From the NCBI GenBank assembly GCA_947496355.1, contig CANMCO010000005.1, positions 248,001-312,000 of the forward strand: a stretch of DNA of 64,000 nucleotides, written 5' to 3'. A model generated the notes under the pieces. That model was not told the DNA's origin and ran no database searches. It saw nothing but the letters and a program-made list of their open reading frames with translations. The translations under genes were made by a program, and so were the position numbers. The first letter of the stretch is position 1, and each line of letters starts with the position of its first letter. Source of the DNA: an uncultured Aquimarina sp. (GTDB taxonomy: Bacteria; Bacteroidota; Bacteroidia; Flavobacteriales; Flavobacteriaceae). Positions 54,633-63,948 of the stretch are shown here, in pieces.

Positions 54633-55320
54633 ACACTTTGGCAGAACAATAGAACTGAGCCAAATCACTGTAATAGATCTTGAAAAATCTTTTAATTTTC
54701 AGGTAATCACTGATCATAGTAACTTCAATAAGTTATTCAAACAAATCGACAGATATATCAATAGATCTAAAAACATTCATCTCAATAGAGTCAAAGAAAT
54801 ATATGCCATTGAAAAGGAGAAATTGTATTTACAAGATTCAAAAATAGTAACTGAAGAGATTTTTAAAAAAGAAGCATTCTATAATGTAGAGAGGGAGAAA
54901 TTATTATCATTTAGTTTTCACAAATTACAAAAAGTAAGACTTGTCATAAACCCTTTAGTCCATATCTACGAATCCAATTGGAAGTGGTGTGATAGTGATC
55001 CATTTCATGGAATATTTGATTTAAAAAAAATATTGATAACAGAAAAAGATGACCATTATTTTCTTCTAGAAAAAACAGGAACTTTTGATGTATGGCTCGA
55101 TAGTAATATTTCAGAATCCTACCTAACAGAATATCAATATTTTTTACTTCAACTTTTCGAAGAAGAAAAAAAAGTAAAAGATGTACTATTAGAATTTACT
55201 CAGGTATTCGAGGTTACCAATGCAGAAGAAAAAAAAGAACTATTTGTTATAACTGAAAGATTAATAAAAGAACTTATATTCAGAAGGTTCATTGTTAAAC
55301 CTGATGTTGCAACGTTCTAA
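54616..55320 (+). CDS. Unknown protein with PqqD/RRE-like C-terminal region
   Basis: A 234-residue protein from the ATG at 54616 (MNLTTKHFGRTIEL); further in-frame starts at 54589 (ATG) and 54571 (TTG) lie deeper inside the preceding gene. No family recognised. The C-terminal 75 residues (DSNISESYLTEYQYFLLQLF, KVKDVLLEF, KELFVITERLIKELIFRRFI) have the helix-strand pattern of a PqqD-like winged helix, the fold of RiPP recognition elements. It overlaps the DUF6734 gene, so the two are coupled and probably act on the same peptide. This reading of the fold is inference. Confidence 0.55.
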   Translation: MNLTTKHFGRTIELSQITVIDLEKSFNFQVITDHSNFNKLFKQIDRYINRSKNIHLNRVKEIYAIEKEKLYLQDSKIVTEEIFKKEAFYNVEREKLLSFSFHKLQKVRLVINPLVHIYESNWKWCDSDPFHGIFDLKKILITEKDDHYFLLEKTGTFDVWLDSNISESYLTEYQYFLLQLFEEEKKVKDVLLEFTQVFEVTNAEEKKELFVITERLIKELIFRRFIVKPDVATF

Positions 55321-55380
55321 AAGGGTTATATTTACACTTCCATATCAACTAAAAAAACTCAAAAAACTATAAGTTCAAAC

Positions 55381-55590
55381 TACTACTATTATCAATAAAA
55401 TGCATTCAACTATCTTCAAACCTTATTCAATAATCAGCGAAATGCGTTCAAATCTATTCTGACCTTATTCAACTATCAACGAAGTGCATCCAAGATTTTT
55501 CCAACCTTTTTCAAGTACTAGTGAAGTGAATTTAAGATACGTTTTACCTTAATCAATCATCGACGAAGTGTATTCATGCATCTCCTAACT
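55381..55590. repeat. Five degenerate 42-bp tandem repeats
   Basis: Units start at 55381, 55423, 55465, 55507 and 55549. Each fits TTATTCAA-xx-ATCAACGAAGTGCATTCAA followed by a T-rich part and ACC. The best-kept words are TTATTCAA, CGAAGTGCATYCAA and ACC. Unit length is exact (42, a multiple of three), but stops occur in most frames, so it is not an intact gene. It fills most of the 324-base gap between the lanthipeptide genes and the FG-GAP gene. Confidence 0.8.
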
Positions 55591-55644
55591 ACTTTTAAAT
55601 CTCTTAGGATCTTGTCCTTAATCTTTTCAAATACTATAAAAATA

Positions 55645-58600
55645 CTACTTCTTCAATTTAAAAATCATAGGAGCATTGTTATTAATGACTGCAACAAGGT
55701 GTTTTTCTCCAGAACTATTTGTTATCCACTGCATAGCCCGTACTTCGTTCTGAACCAGAAATCCTGTTGATTTTTGATCAACATACCAACCATTTTCATT
55801 ACTAATCATGATATTTCCTCTACTAGCATCCAATCTGGAAAACTGTGGTTTAAAATTATGTTGGTTACCCGCCAGAATGAGGTCTAAAACACCATCGTTA
55901 TTAAAATCTGCTGTTTCAATGTCATTAATACAAGATAGTTGGACCTCTTTGGGAAGTTCTTTCACTTCAAAATCTCCTTTTCCATCATTATACGCTATTA
56001 AACTTGCAAAATTATTTGTGCTTTTGATTATGGTATTTTTTAATACTTCTTCAGAAAATAGTTCATCAATAGACTTTGTTGCATACTCGGTATATTTAAG
56101 GTTTTGCTTTTTCAAAGCATTGATTTGACCTGTGATTTCATTTTTTAGATGTATAGGAACGTCCTTTCCTTTAATCGTTTGTGTTATAATCTGCTCTATT
56201 GTACCATTGTTATCAAAATCATTGATATACATTTTAATCGGAGCATCTGCACTTGCCTTATGCATAGCGTTTAACCCTCGATTTCCTAACACCAAATCTA
56301 TATCACCATCCTGATCCAGATCTTTTGCTTCGACCGTATTAAACCAACCAGAATAATTATCCAGGGTAGTAGAAAGTGCGGTAAGTCCTTCTGAGGTATT
56401 CTTAAATATTTTGGGAGACATCCATTCTCCCACAATTACTAGGTCCTTTTTACCATCTGCATTAATGTCTTGCCAGGTAGCATCTGTTACTATGCCTACC
56501 TCACCAATTCCTGGGACTTTCTTTATAGTAACATCTTCAAAATTACCATTCCCATCATTTTCCATAAGGTAACTTTTTGGAGTAACTCCATAAGTACCCA
56601 CTATGCCCTGGCTTCCAAGAAATAGATCTATATCCCCATCCTGATCATAATCTGACGCGGCAATGGTAGCTATATTAGTATAAGTAGGCAGGATAATACC
56701 TCCTATTGAAAAATTACCCGATCCGTCGTTGGTATAATATCGAACTCCCGTTCTCGCTTTGGTAAAATTTCCTCCAGAACCAATAATGAGATCCAAATCT
56801 TTATCACCGTCAATATCTTCAAAACTTGCAACTACATCTTCAAAAGCTTCTTCTGTTTCAAATTTTGCAGGCTTTAGTGTACCATTTGCCGTTTGCAAAT
56901 ATAGTTTTCCCGTTTGACCGTATGCCCCTCCTATGAAGACATCGTCGTTTCCATCATTATTAACATCCCCTACTGCAAGAGCAGGACCTTCTCTAGACTG
57001 CATTTTATAAATTAGTCCTTCGTAATCAAAATCTACATAGGGATCCTCTTTATGAGCGGGTATTTTATGTTCAACAACTTCAAAATATTTTTTCTTGGTA
57101 ACCGAGTTTTTGCGATACTCAACAATAGCATCTCTTTGATCTAAGGTAATCAAGGAATTCAGTTTAAGATCTTTGACAGTCGTTGTTTTTCTGTTTGGAA
57201 ATATAACTCGCATAGAATCTATAGCTTTGGTTTTACCCAAACCGATAGTCATTACATACTCGATAGATGATTGAAAACCTCTTGATGGTATTAACTCTTG
57301 TCTCAGAATCTGGTCTTCAGAAAATACTTCAACAATACTACCAATCCCAAATGTATTTTTATCAGCTCCTTTTAGTTTAACTTTCAAGTAGTTATTTTGT
57401 TCTTTCTCGCTATTGTTTTGATAAACTGAAACGGGCATATTAAAATTATTCACAATCAGATCCAGATCTCCATCATTATCCAGATCTCCATATGCCGATC
57501 CATTTGAAAAAGTAGGTTCATCGAATCCCCAATCTTTGGTTGCATTAGAAAAAGTAAGGTCTTTATTATTTTTAAATGCATAATTAGGGATCGGTGTAGA
57601 CGGCATTTTGCTAATAATTGAATCTACTTCTTCTTTTTTACCAGTGAGCACCATTTTTTGCATGATATCATTGGCAAAAAAGTTCATGAAATCCTGATTA
57701 GTTAGATCATGATAAATACCATTACTTACGAATATATCACGATAACCATCATTATCCATATCAAATAATAAGGCTCCCCAGCTCCAGTCTGTTTTTGCCA
57801 CACCACTGTAAAAGGCGATTTCAGAAAAAGAATGATCACCATTATTGAGCTGCAATGAGTTTTGCATATACTGGTTATAAAAATCTCTACTTTTTTTCAA
57901 CGTATATACATCATAACTTTCAAAAGAACTTGTTTCCTTCAATCGTTGATCATCTTCGGGTAACATATCGGTCACAAAAATCTCTGGATAGCCATCGTTA
58001 TTTATATCAGCCATATCAGCTCCCATTGATGATATACTTACATGCTGCATCCAATCTTTTATTTCTTCAGAAAAAGTACCATCGCCCTTATTGATGTATA
58101 AATAATCTCGTTCATAAAAATCATTAGATACATAAATATCTGGTAACAAATCTTTATTAACATCTCCAATGGTAACTCCTAATCCAAAACCGATGAGGCT
58201 ACCATAAATCCCTGCAGACTCACTTACATCGGTAAAAATACCGCTATCATTTCTAAGCAATTTATCTCCGCCTCCTTTCAATATCTCAGGGATATTCCAG
58301 TCTTTGGCCCTCAGATTTCGTTTGTTCGCATATCCAAGGCTACTTACTGGTATAAAACTATTGTTAAGCAAATACACATCAAGATCTCCATCTTGATCAT
58401 AATCAAAAAAAGCTGCATGAGTAGTAAACCCATTATCGGCCAAGTTATATTGGGCAGCTTTTTCTGTAAATGTTATGGTTCCTGAGCTTGTTGAAGGACC
58501 ATTATTGATAAACAATTCGTTTTTTTGATCATCTCCTTTTGCATTTCCTGCATTACAGACATAGATATCTAACAATCCATCTGCATTAATATCAACCATA

Positions 58601-58974
58601 ACCACTCCTGTAGACCATGCATTTTTTCCTGTTGTTTTAGAAGAAACCGAAATATCTTCAAATTGAAAGTTTCCTTTATTGAGGTATAGTTTATTTTCTT
58701 TTTGGTTGGCAGTAAGATATACATCTGGGAGGCCATCATTATTGATATCGCCTATAGCAACCCCTCCACCATTGTAGAAATTTCGGTATTTAAAAATATT
58801 GAAATCCTTTTGGTTGGCTACTTGGTTTATAAACTGAATTCCGGTTGTATTTGACTCTAATTTTGTAAAAAGAGATGCTACCTGCTTTGTTTGATCTTTT
58901 GCTTCTTTTTTTTCTTGGGTACAAGAAAACAGAAAGAATACAATCAATAATTGTATAAAAACCTTATGAATCAT
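55645..58974 (-). CDS. Giant FG-GAP/VCBS repeat lipoprotein with ASPIC/UnbV domain (paralog 3)
   Basis: A 1109-residue lipoprotein (signal MIHKVFIQLLIVFFLFSC). Calcium-type repeats in two blocks: DINNDGLPD, DINADGLLD, DYDQDGDLD, DLDNDGDLD, DVNNDGNDD, DYDQDGDID. ASPIC/UnbV domain at about 531-608 (GIGSIVEVFSED, SSIEYVMTIGLG). Compared with paralog 2, which reads YINNGDGTFTEKA, this copy reads INNGPSTSSGTITFTEKA: eight residues coded by a small repeat (58477-58500). It lies 177 bases downstream of SusD. Confidence 0.9.
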   Translation of the reverse strand: MIHKVFIQLLIVFFLFSCTQEKKEAKDQTKQVASLFTKLESNTTGIQFINQVANQKDFNIFKYRNFYNGGGVAIGDINNDGLPDVYLTANQKENKLYLNKGNFQFEDISVSSKTTGKNAWSTGVVMVDINADGLLDIYVCNAGNAKGDDQKNELFINNGPSTSSGTITFTEKAAQYNLADNGFTTHAAFFDYDQDGDLDVYLLNNSFIPVSSLGYANKRNLRAKDWNIPEILKGGGDKLLRNDSGIFTDVSESAGIYGSLIGFGLGVTIGDVNKDLLPDIYVSNDFYERDYLYINKGDGTFSEEIKDWMQHVSISSMGADMADINNDGYPEIFVTDMLPEDDQRLKETSSFESYDVYTLKKSRDFYNQYMQNSLQLNNGDHSFSEIAFYSGVAKTDWSWGALLFDMDNDGYRDIFVSNGIYHDLTNQDFMNFFANDIMQKMVLTGKKEEVDSIISKMPSTPIPNYAFKNNKDLTFSNATKDWGFDEPTFSNGSAYGDLDNDGDLDLIVNNFNMPVSVYQNNSEKEQNNYLKVKLKGADKNTFGIGSIVEVFSEDQILRQELIPSRGFQSSIEYVMTIGLGKTKAIDSMRVIFPNRKTTTVKDLKLNSLITLDQRDAIVEYRKNSVTKKKYFEVVEHKIPAHKEDPYVDFDYEGLIYKMQSREGPALAVGDVNNDGNDDVFIGGAYGQTGKLYLQTANGTLKPAKFETEEAFEDVVASFEDIDGDKDLDLIIGSGGNFTKARTGVRYYTNDGSGNFSIGGIILPTYTNIATIAASDYDQDGDIDLFLGSQGIVGTYGVTPKSYLMENDGNGNFEDVTIKKVPGIGEVGIVTDATWQDINADGKKDLVIVGEWMSPKIFKNTSEGLTALSTTLDNYSGWFNTVEAKDLDQDGDIDLVLGNRGLNAMHKASADAPIKMYINDFDNNGTIEQIITQTIKGKDVPIHLKNEITGQINALKKQNLKYTEYATKSIDELFSEEVLKNTIIKSTNNFASLIAYNDGKGDFEVKELPKEVQLSCINDIETADFNNDGVLDLILAGNQHNFKPQFSRLDASRGNIMISNENGWYVDQKSTGFLVQNEVRAMQWITNSSGEKHLVAVINNNAPMIFKLKK
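58477..58500. repeat. In-frame repeat element coding GPSTSSGT
   Basis: The 24 bases on the minus strand read GGTCCTTCAACAAGCTCAGG then AACC, an imperfect palindrome. The CCTTCRACAAGCTCAGG word is, to my knowledge, frequent as a dispersed repeat in Bacteroidota genomes. It extends paralog 3 by residues absent from the other two copies without breaking the frame. Confidence 0.55.
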
Positions 58975-59089
58975 AATTATAAATATAGTACAAAATGTTC
59001 CACTTCTTTCTATAAATCTAAGGTTGTTGAACCTAACGTTTTATTATTATCTCCTGTAGAAAACATTATAAAAAAAGTGGAATAGAAAA

Positions 59090-59123
59090 AATAACAAAGC
59101 CCTTCGAGAAGACGAAGGACTTT
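59090..59123 (-). terminator. Terminator after the second SusCD pair
   Basis: Arms AAAG-CCTTCG (59096-59106) and CGAAGG-CTTT (59113-59123) with a six-base loop. On the minus strand it is followed by GTTATTTTTT. It lies about 28 bases beyond the SusD stop, so most SusCD transcripts probably end before the FG-GAP gene. Confidence 0.75.
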
Positions 59124-59150
59124 GCATAATTGATCAAGAATTTAGGACGT

Positions 59151-60728
59151 TTAATATCCTGGATTTTGAGTTAAATTTGGATTAGTTGCCAATGCTTCTG
59201 CCGGGATAGGCATTAACAATGATTTTGCGGTAGAAGCAGTTTCTTTTTCCTGCCAAGTCCCTAAAAAGGTTCCAAATCTTATTTGATCGTTTCTTCTCCA
59301 TCCTTCCCAGTACAATTCACGAGCTCTCTCGTCTAAGATATCATCTAATGATACAGTACCTAAATCTGAGGCATTTCTTATTTGTCTCAATTCACTTACT
59401 ATAGTAAGTGCTGTTTCTCCTTGTGAATCTGTTCCTCCTCTAAGGATTGCTTCAGCTTTCATTAACAGAGCATCAGCATATCTAAAGAATACATAATCAT
59501 TACCTGGAGCATCGTCATTTCCAAATTGTAAAGAATTATTTTCGCTGTTAATGTTAAAGTCTGTATTAGGAATATACTTAACTACCCTAATTCCTCTTCG
59601 TTCATCAGAGTTAAATAAGTCAACATCTTCGGTAAAAATTAATGGTTCTTGTTGACGATCTTTTAAATCTTCAATCACTAAATCTCCATTTAAAGGCCCT
59701 CTTTGTTGCCCAAGTAAGAACCCTGCATTATATCCAAACGTATCACTAAGACCATCAACAGAACTACTTTTTCTTACATCACCATCCTCAAAAAGATTAT
59801 ATAGTTCCACAGTTGCTACAAAACCATTCCATCCACTAGGCTGTTGATTATAGTGCATACTCATATGCCATCTATTATTAATTCTTCCAGTAGCACCTGC
59901 TTCATCATTTTCAGATACAAAAATTATTTCTGTTGAAGTTTGTGAATTTGCTGGAATGAAACTGCTAAAATACTCATCTTCCAATTCTCGGCCATTGATG
60001 TCATTTATATAATTAACAACAGAAGTCATGTCAGCACTTTCAAAAGTATAAGGTCCTTCTTGTGCGCCTCCATCTGCAGCTGTGGCTTTATAAACGGCTC
60101 TATTCAAATATAATTTAGCCAAAAGCATTCTTGCTCCGTTTTGAGTGGCGATAGTTGGATCGGTTCCTGACGGTAAATCGTCAAAAACCTCTTCTAATTC
60201 TGATATTAAAACATCAACACCATTAATTCTGTCTAGTTGTTGAGTAGGTGGTAATAACAAATCTTCTCCACATTCTCTTCTAGGAACCACTCCAAACAAA
60301 TCTAAGATAAAAAAGTCTGTAAATGTTCTTAAAAAGATAGCTTGAGCAGCTTCGCTCAAAGTTGCATCTCCAGCACAAAGTACCTGTGCGGCATTAAAAG
60401 ATCTACTGTTTAAATCTCTCCAGGTCTTATCAATGTGGGCGTGTGTATTCGTCCAACCATGAAGATGGTGATCTCGCCATAATCCAGCATCATCCCAATC
60501 CCCACCTCTTGTCGGCGGAATTAACTCATCTGATGAGTGTACATAAGAAGGTAATAGATCTTGCTCATGTTGCAGTTCTCTAAGAGAAGAGTATGCCCCT
60601 GTCAATAAATCAGAAGCACTAAAATTAGCACCTTCTGCAACCGAAGAGTTCAAATTTTCTTCTAAATCGGTACATCCAAATATCAGGAAAATTCCGATCA
60701 AACTAATAGTTATATTTTTAATTTTCAT
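59151..60728 (-). CDS. SusD/RagB-family nutrient-binding lipoprotein (second pair)
   Basis: A 525-residue lipoprotein with lipobox cysteine near residue 19 (FLIFGCTDLEEN), acidic residues after it as in surface-exposed lipoproteins. SusD features: LTGAYSSLRELQHE, LCAGDATLSEAAQAIFLRTF, ILDLFGVVPRRE, RMLLAKLYLNRAVY, and the end ILDERARELYWEGWRRNDQI, AEALATNPNLTQNPGY. It follows its SusC by 11 bases. Its substrate is not evident; there is no glycoside hydrolase near this pair. Confidence 0.95.
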   Translation of the reverse strand: MKIKNITISLIGIFLIFGCTDLEENLNSSVAEGANFSASDLLTGAYSSLRELQHEQDLLPSYVHSSDELIPPTRGGDWDDAGLWRDHHLHGWTNTHAHIDKTWRDLNSRSFNAAQVLCAGDATLSEAAQAIFLRTFTDFFILDLFGVVPRRECGEDLLLPPTQQLDRINGVDVLISELEEVFDDLPSGTDPTIATQNGARMLLAKLYLNRAVYKATAADGGAQEGPYTFESADMTSVVNYINDINGRELEDEYFSSFIPANSQTSTEIIFVSENDEAGATGRINNRWHMSMHYNQQPSGWNGFVATVELYNLFEDGDVRKSSSVDGLSDTFGYNAGFLLGQQRGPLNGDLVIEDLKDRQQEPLIFTEDVDLFNSDERRGIRVVKYIPNTDFNINSENNSLQFGNDDAPGNDYVFFRYADALLMKAEAILRGGTDSQGETALTIVSELRQIRNASDLGTVSLDDILDERARELYWEGWRRNDQIRFGTFLGTWQEKETASTAKSLLMPIPAEALATNPNLTQNPGY

Positions 60729-60739
60729 TTTATTTTTTT

Positions 60740-63700
60740 TTAGAATGTTGCATTAAATCCTATAGAAAATGTTCTTGCTCTTGGATAAGCAGAGTAGTCT
60801 ATTCCAAATGAAGGAACTCCATCTACTTGCTTATTCGTATTTACTTCGGGATCAAATCCATCGTAAGGAGTAATTACAAACAAATTTTGCCCTGTCGCAT
60901 AAAATCTTAATGATTGAATCCAACGACCAATTTCATTATCCTTTAATGTATAGCCAATTGTCAAATTATTAAGTCTCAAAAAATCTCCACTTTTTAGATA
61001 TTGAGTTGAAGGTTTCGGCGTTTGCACTGCTTCTCCAGACGAGATAACTTGTTGACTTACATTACCCCCGGCATTTAAAGCTGCAGCTGTAAATATTGCA
61101 TTAGAAGTATTGTCATAAATCTGATGCCCGTAAGCACCGTTAAAAAATACACTAGCATCAAATTTTTTGTATCTAAATGAAGATGATATCCCCACCGTAA
61201 AATCAGGATTAGGATCCCCAACAAAAGTCCTATCTCCTTCTCCAGGAGCAGTAATTCCACTAGAAGTATCTATTCCATCTCCATCTAAATCGGCATACCG
61301 AGAAACTCCATTTTCATCAAAACCTTCCCAAACTGGTAAGTAAAATGCATTTATTGGCTGCCCATCGAATAACAATTGCCCTCTTTGTCCTGACAACCCT
61401 TGCCCATTCAAATCTCCTGTTAGAATTCCTGCAGGAAAGATACTTGATACATTATTAATCTCATTACTAAGGAAACTTGCATTTACTCCGACTTCCCAAC
61501 TTATATCATCATTATCTATGATAATACCATTAATAGCAATATCAACTCCTGAATTTTCTACCTCTACACCATCTAGGTTTCTCCAGACAAAGACGTTGGG
61601 TGCTTGCTGGGCAACTCGTGTTCTAAATAAAAGGTCTTCTGTTGTCCTGCTGTAGTAATCTACTGATCCATTTAAGCGATTATCGAAAAAACCAAAGTCT
61701 ATCCCCGTATTAATTTGAACAGTACTCTCCCACTTTAAATTTGGATTACCTACAGTAGATAATACTATTCCACCAGAACCATCCGGAGTAAATTGAGTCT
61801 GCGCAGAACCCGAAGGAAATTCTTGATTTCCAGTTATACCGTATCCAATCCTTAACTTAAGATCACTAAAAGCTTCTGGAATAAACTCTTCTTCAGACAA
61901 CCTCCAGGCTACAGCCGCTGAAGGAAAATAACCGTATTGATTATCTTCACCAAATCGACTTGAACCATCTGCCCTAAGTGTTGCTGTTATCAAATATTTA
62001 TTATACAATGTCACATTAGCCCTACCAAAATACGATTGTAATTCAGTATTTGGATCAAAGAAAGAAGTATTTCCTCCTGATAACGTATTATCCGGATTAA
62101 GTATTGGCGCTGGTCTTTCAGAACCAAAATTTATATTATTAATATAAAAATTCTGATCATCTATTGAAAAATCCTGCACTCTGATATTATCTCCTTTACG
62201 CTCAAACTCTTGATAAGAATACCCAATTACAGCATCTAATTGAACTGCATCACTTAATTGTTTATTGTAGTTTAGTGTATGTTCGAATAATAAATTTGAC
62301 GTAAAAATACTTTGAATATCAGCAATACCGTTATTTACAAAATTAGCTTGCATTAATCTAGACACCCCAACTCTTCTTGTAGACTCAGTACGACCAACAC
62401 CAAAATTAAATTTATACTTTAATGCATCGTTGAAACTATACGAAGCTGACAAATTTCCGAGGATATTTGATGTTTCTGCAATATCTGTGTAATAAGATAA
62501 AAATGCCAAAGGGTTTCTGGGATTGTCATTAAACTGAAGAAAACTACCATCAGGATTAAAAAGAGATCTTGTGGGATTCCATCGCAAAGCAGAAATTATT
62601 AAATCTCCTTCAGCTCCAACATTATCAGATAAAGCTGTTGCTTCATCTCTAATAAATGAAGTTATTATTTTTGTATCTATCTGTAATTTTTCATCGAAAA
62701 ATTTTTCAGTTAAATTTAGAGCTGCGGTATATTTTTCCTGCCCAGTATTCTTTACAATACCTTCCTGATCTTGTAACGATAGTGAGAATCTATATCTACC
62801 TGTATCAGAACCTCCTCCATAACTTATATTATAATTTTGAGTAATTGCGGTTCTTAAAACCTCATCTAAAGCATCTACATCTTGCCCGAAGTCCAAACCT
62901 GGATTTCCCAAATCATTGACTGCGTTAGAAAATTCTGAAGCACTTAGTAAATCATATTCATTTGCGATTGTAGAGATACCCACAGTTGAAGAAAAATCTA
63001 ATTGAGGTTTACCTGATTTACCTTTCTTTGTTGTAATGATAACGACACCATTAGAACCTCTCGATCCATAAATAGCAGTGGCTGAAGCATCTTTCAATAC
63101 ATCAATACTTGCAATATCATTTGGATTGATGAAATTTAGAGGGTTTCTGGATGAGGAGCTACCTGCTCCGACATCTGAACCAGGGCTTGTATCACCCCCA
63201 TCTAAGGGAACGCCATCTACAACAATCAAAGGATTATTACCCCCTCGTATTGACGATGTACCTCTAATTCGAATATTATTGGCGGCACCAGGTTCTCCAC
63301 TTGCCGCAGTCACTTGAACCCCAGCTACACGTCCTTGTATTAATTGATCGGGAGAAGTCTGCACTCCTTGGTTAAAATCTTCAGGTTTTACGGTTGCAAC
63401 TGCTCCTGTAACATCTTGTTTTCTCACACTACCATAACCAATTACTACAACTGCCTCTAACTCTGCTGCGTCTTCCTGCATTGTGACATTTATTGTAGTC
63501 TGTCCATTAACATTAATTTCCTGGGCTTTAAAACCTACATAACTAAACACTAAAATTGCATCTTCTGCAACGTTATCCAGTGTATAATTTCCATCAAAAT
63601 CAGAAACAGCCCCATTTGATGTTCCTCGTACAAGAACATTAACACCAGGGATTGGGCCTCCAGTGTCAGAAATCACCCCCGAAACTGTGATTTGTGCATG

Positions 63701-63763
63701 CAACATACTTCCTGATAAAAATACCAGCAGAAATATGAGCTTTTTAAGTATCATACTTTTCAT
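60740..63763 (-). CDS. SusC/RagA-family TonB-linked outer membrane transporter (second pair)
   Basis: A 1007-residue receptor. Signal peptide to about residue 24 (SGSMLHAQ; ATG codons at 63763 and 63754 are both possible), carboxypeptidase-regulatory-like domain (VSGVISDTGGPIPGVNVLV, SDFDGNYTLDNVAEDAILVF), the hallmark VVVIGYGSVRKQDVTGAVA, plug motifs (IRIRGTSSIRGGNNPLIVVD, IDVLKDASATAIYGSRGSNG) and a barrel ending RARTFSIGFNATF. The N-terminal region is closely similar to the first SusC in the window, pointing to duplication. It opens the minus-strand locus that contains two FG-GAP lipoproteins and the haloperoxidase-like gene. Confidence 0.96.
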   Translation of the reverse strand: MKSMILKKLIFLLVFLSGSMLHAQITVSGVISDTGGPIPGVNVLVRGTSNGAVSDFDGNYTLDNVAEDAILVFSYVGFKAQEINVNGQTTINVTMQEDAAELEAVVVIGYGSVRKQDVTGAVATVKPEDFNQGVQTSPDQLIQGRVAGVQVTAASGEPGAANNIRIRGTSSIRGGNNPLIVVDGVPLDGGDTSPGSDVGAGSSSSRNPLNFINPNDIASIDVLKDASATAIYGSRGSNGVVIITTKKGKSGKPQLDFSSTVGISTIANEYDLLSASEFSNAVNDLGNPGLDFGQDVDALDEVLRTAITQNYNISYGGGSDTGRYRFSLSLQDQEGIVKNTGQEKYTAALNLTEKFFDEKLQIDTKIITSFIRDEATALSDNVGAEGDLIISALRWNPTRSLFNPDGSFLQFNDNPRNPLAFLSYYTDIAETSNILGNLSASYSFNDALKYKFNFGVGRTESTRRVGVSRLMQANFVNNGIADIQSIFTSNLLFEHTLNYNKQLSDAVQLDAVIGYSYQEFERKGDNIRVQDFSIDDQNFYINNINFGSERPAPILNPDNTLSGGNTSFFDPNTELQSYFGRANVTLYNKYLITATLRADGSSRFGEDNQYGYFPSAAVAWRLSEEEFIPEAFSDLKLRIGYGITGNQEFPSGSAQTQFTPDGSGGIVLSTVGNPNLKWESTVQINTGIDFGFFDNRLNGSVDYYSRTTEDLLFRTRVAQQAPNVFVWRNLDGVEVENSGVDIAINGIIIDNDDISWEVGVNASFLSNEINNVSSIFPAGILTGDLNGQGLSGQRGQLLFDGQPINAFYLPVWEGFDENGVSRYADLDGDGIDTSSGITAPGEGDRTFVGDPNPDFTVGISSSFRYKKFDASVFFNGAYGHQIYDNTSNAIFTAAALNAGGNVSQQVISSGEAVQTPKPSTQYLKSGDFLRLNNLTIGYTLKDNEIGRWIQSLRFYATGQNLFVITPYDGFDPEVNTNKQVDGVPSFGIDYSAYPRARTFSIGFNATF

Positions 63764-63837
63764 AATATAGCGTTTGATTTAAATTTGAATTGTTTCGTTG
63801 TTTAATTACTTTTACGATAAAAAAATTGTTTTTTTAA

Positions 63838-63948
63838 GTAACAGTGGGGCGCCCAAGTCTTTTTTACCACATTTGACTAATTCTGTAACTATAAAACCAA
63901 TATTCAAAAACCAAAAGTTACAAAAAAAATAAACGCCCCAGATGTTAC
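63838..63948. promoter_or_regulatory. Spaced inverted repeat upstream of the second SusC
   Basis: GTAACAGTGGGGCG (63838-63851) and CGCCCCAGATGTTAC (63934-63948) are inverted copies about 82 bases apart. They are the only GC-rich words in an AT-rich leader. They may be paired operator sites for a regulator of the SusCD genes. The rest of the 237-base tail shows no gene; a 60-codon ORF there has no support. Confidence 0.4.

Noticed and set aside
55381..55590. CRISPR array
   Set aside because: The 42-bp units are contiguous and degenerate with no unique spacers, and no cas genes are present.
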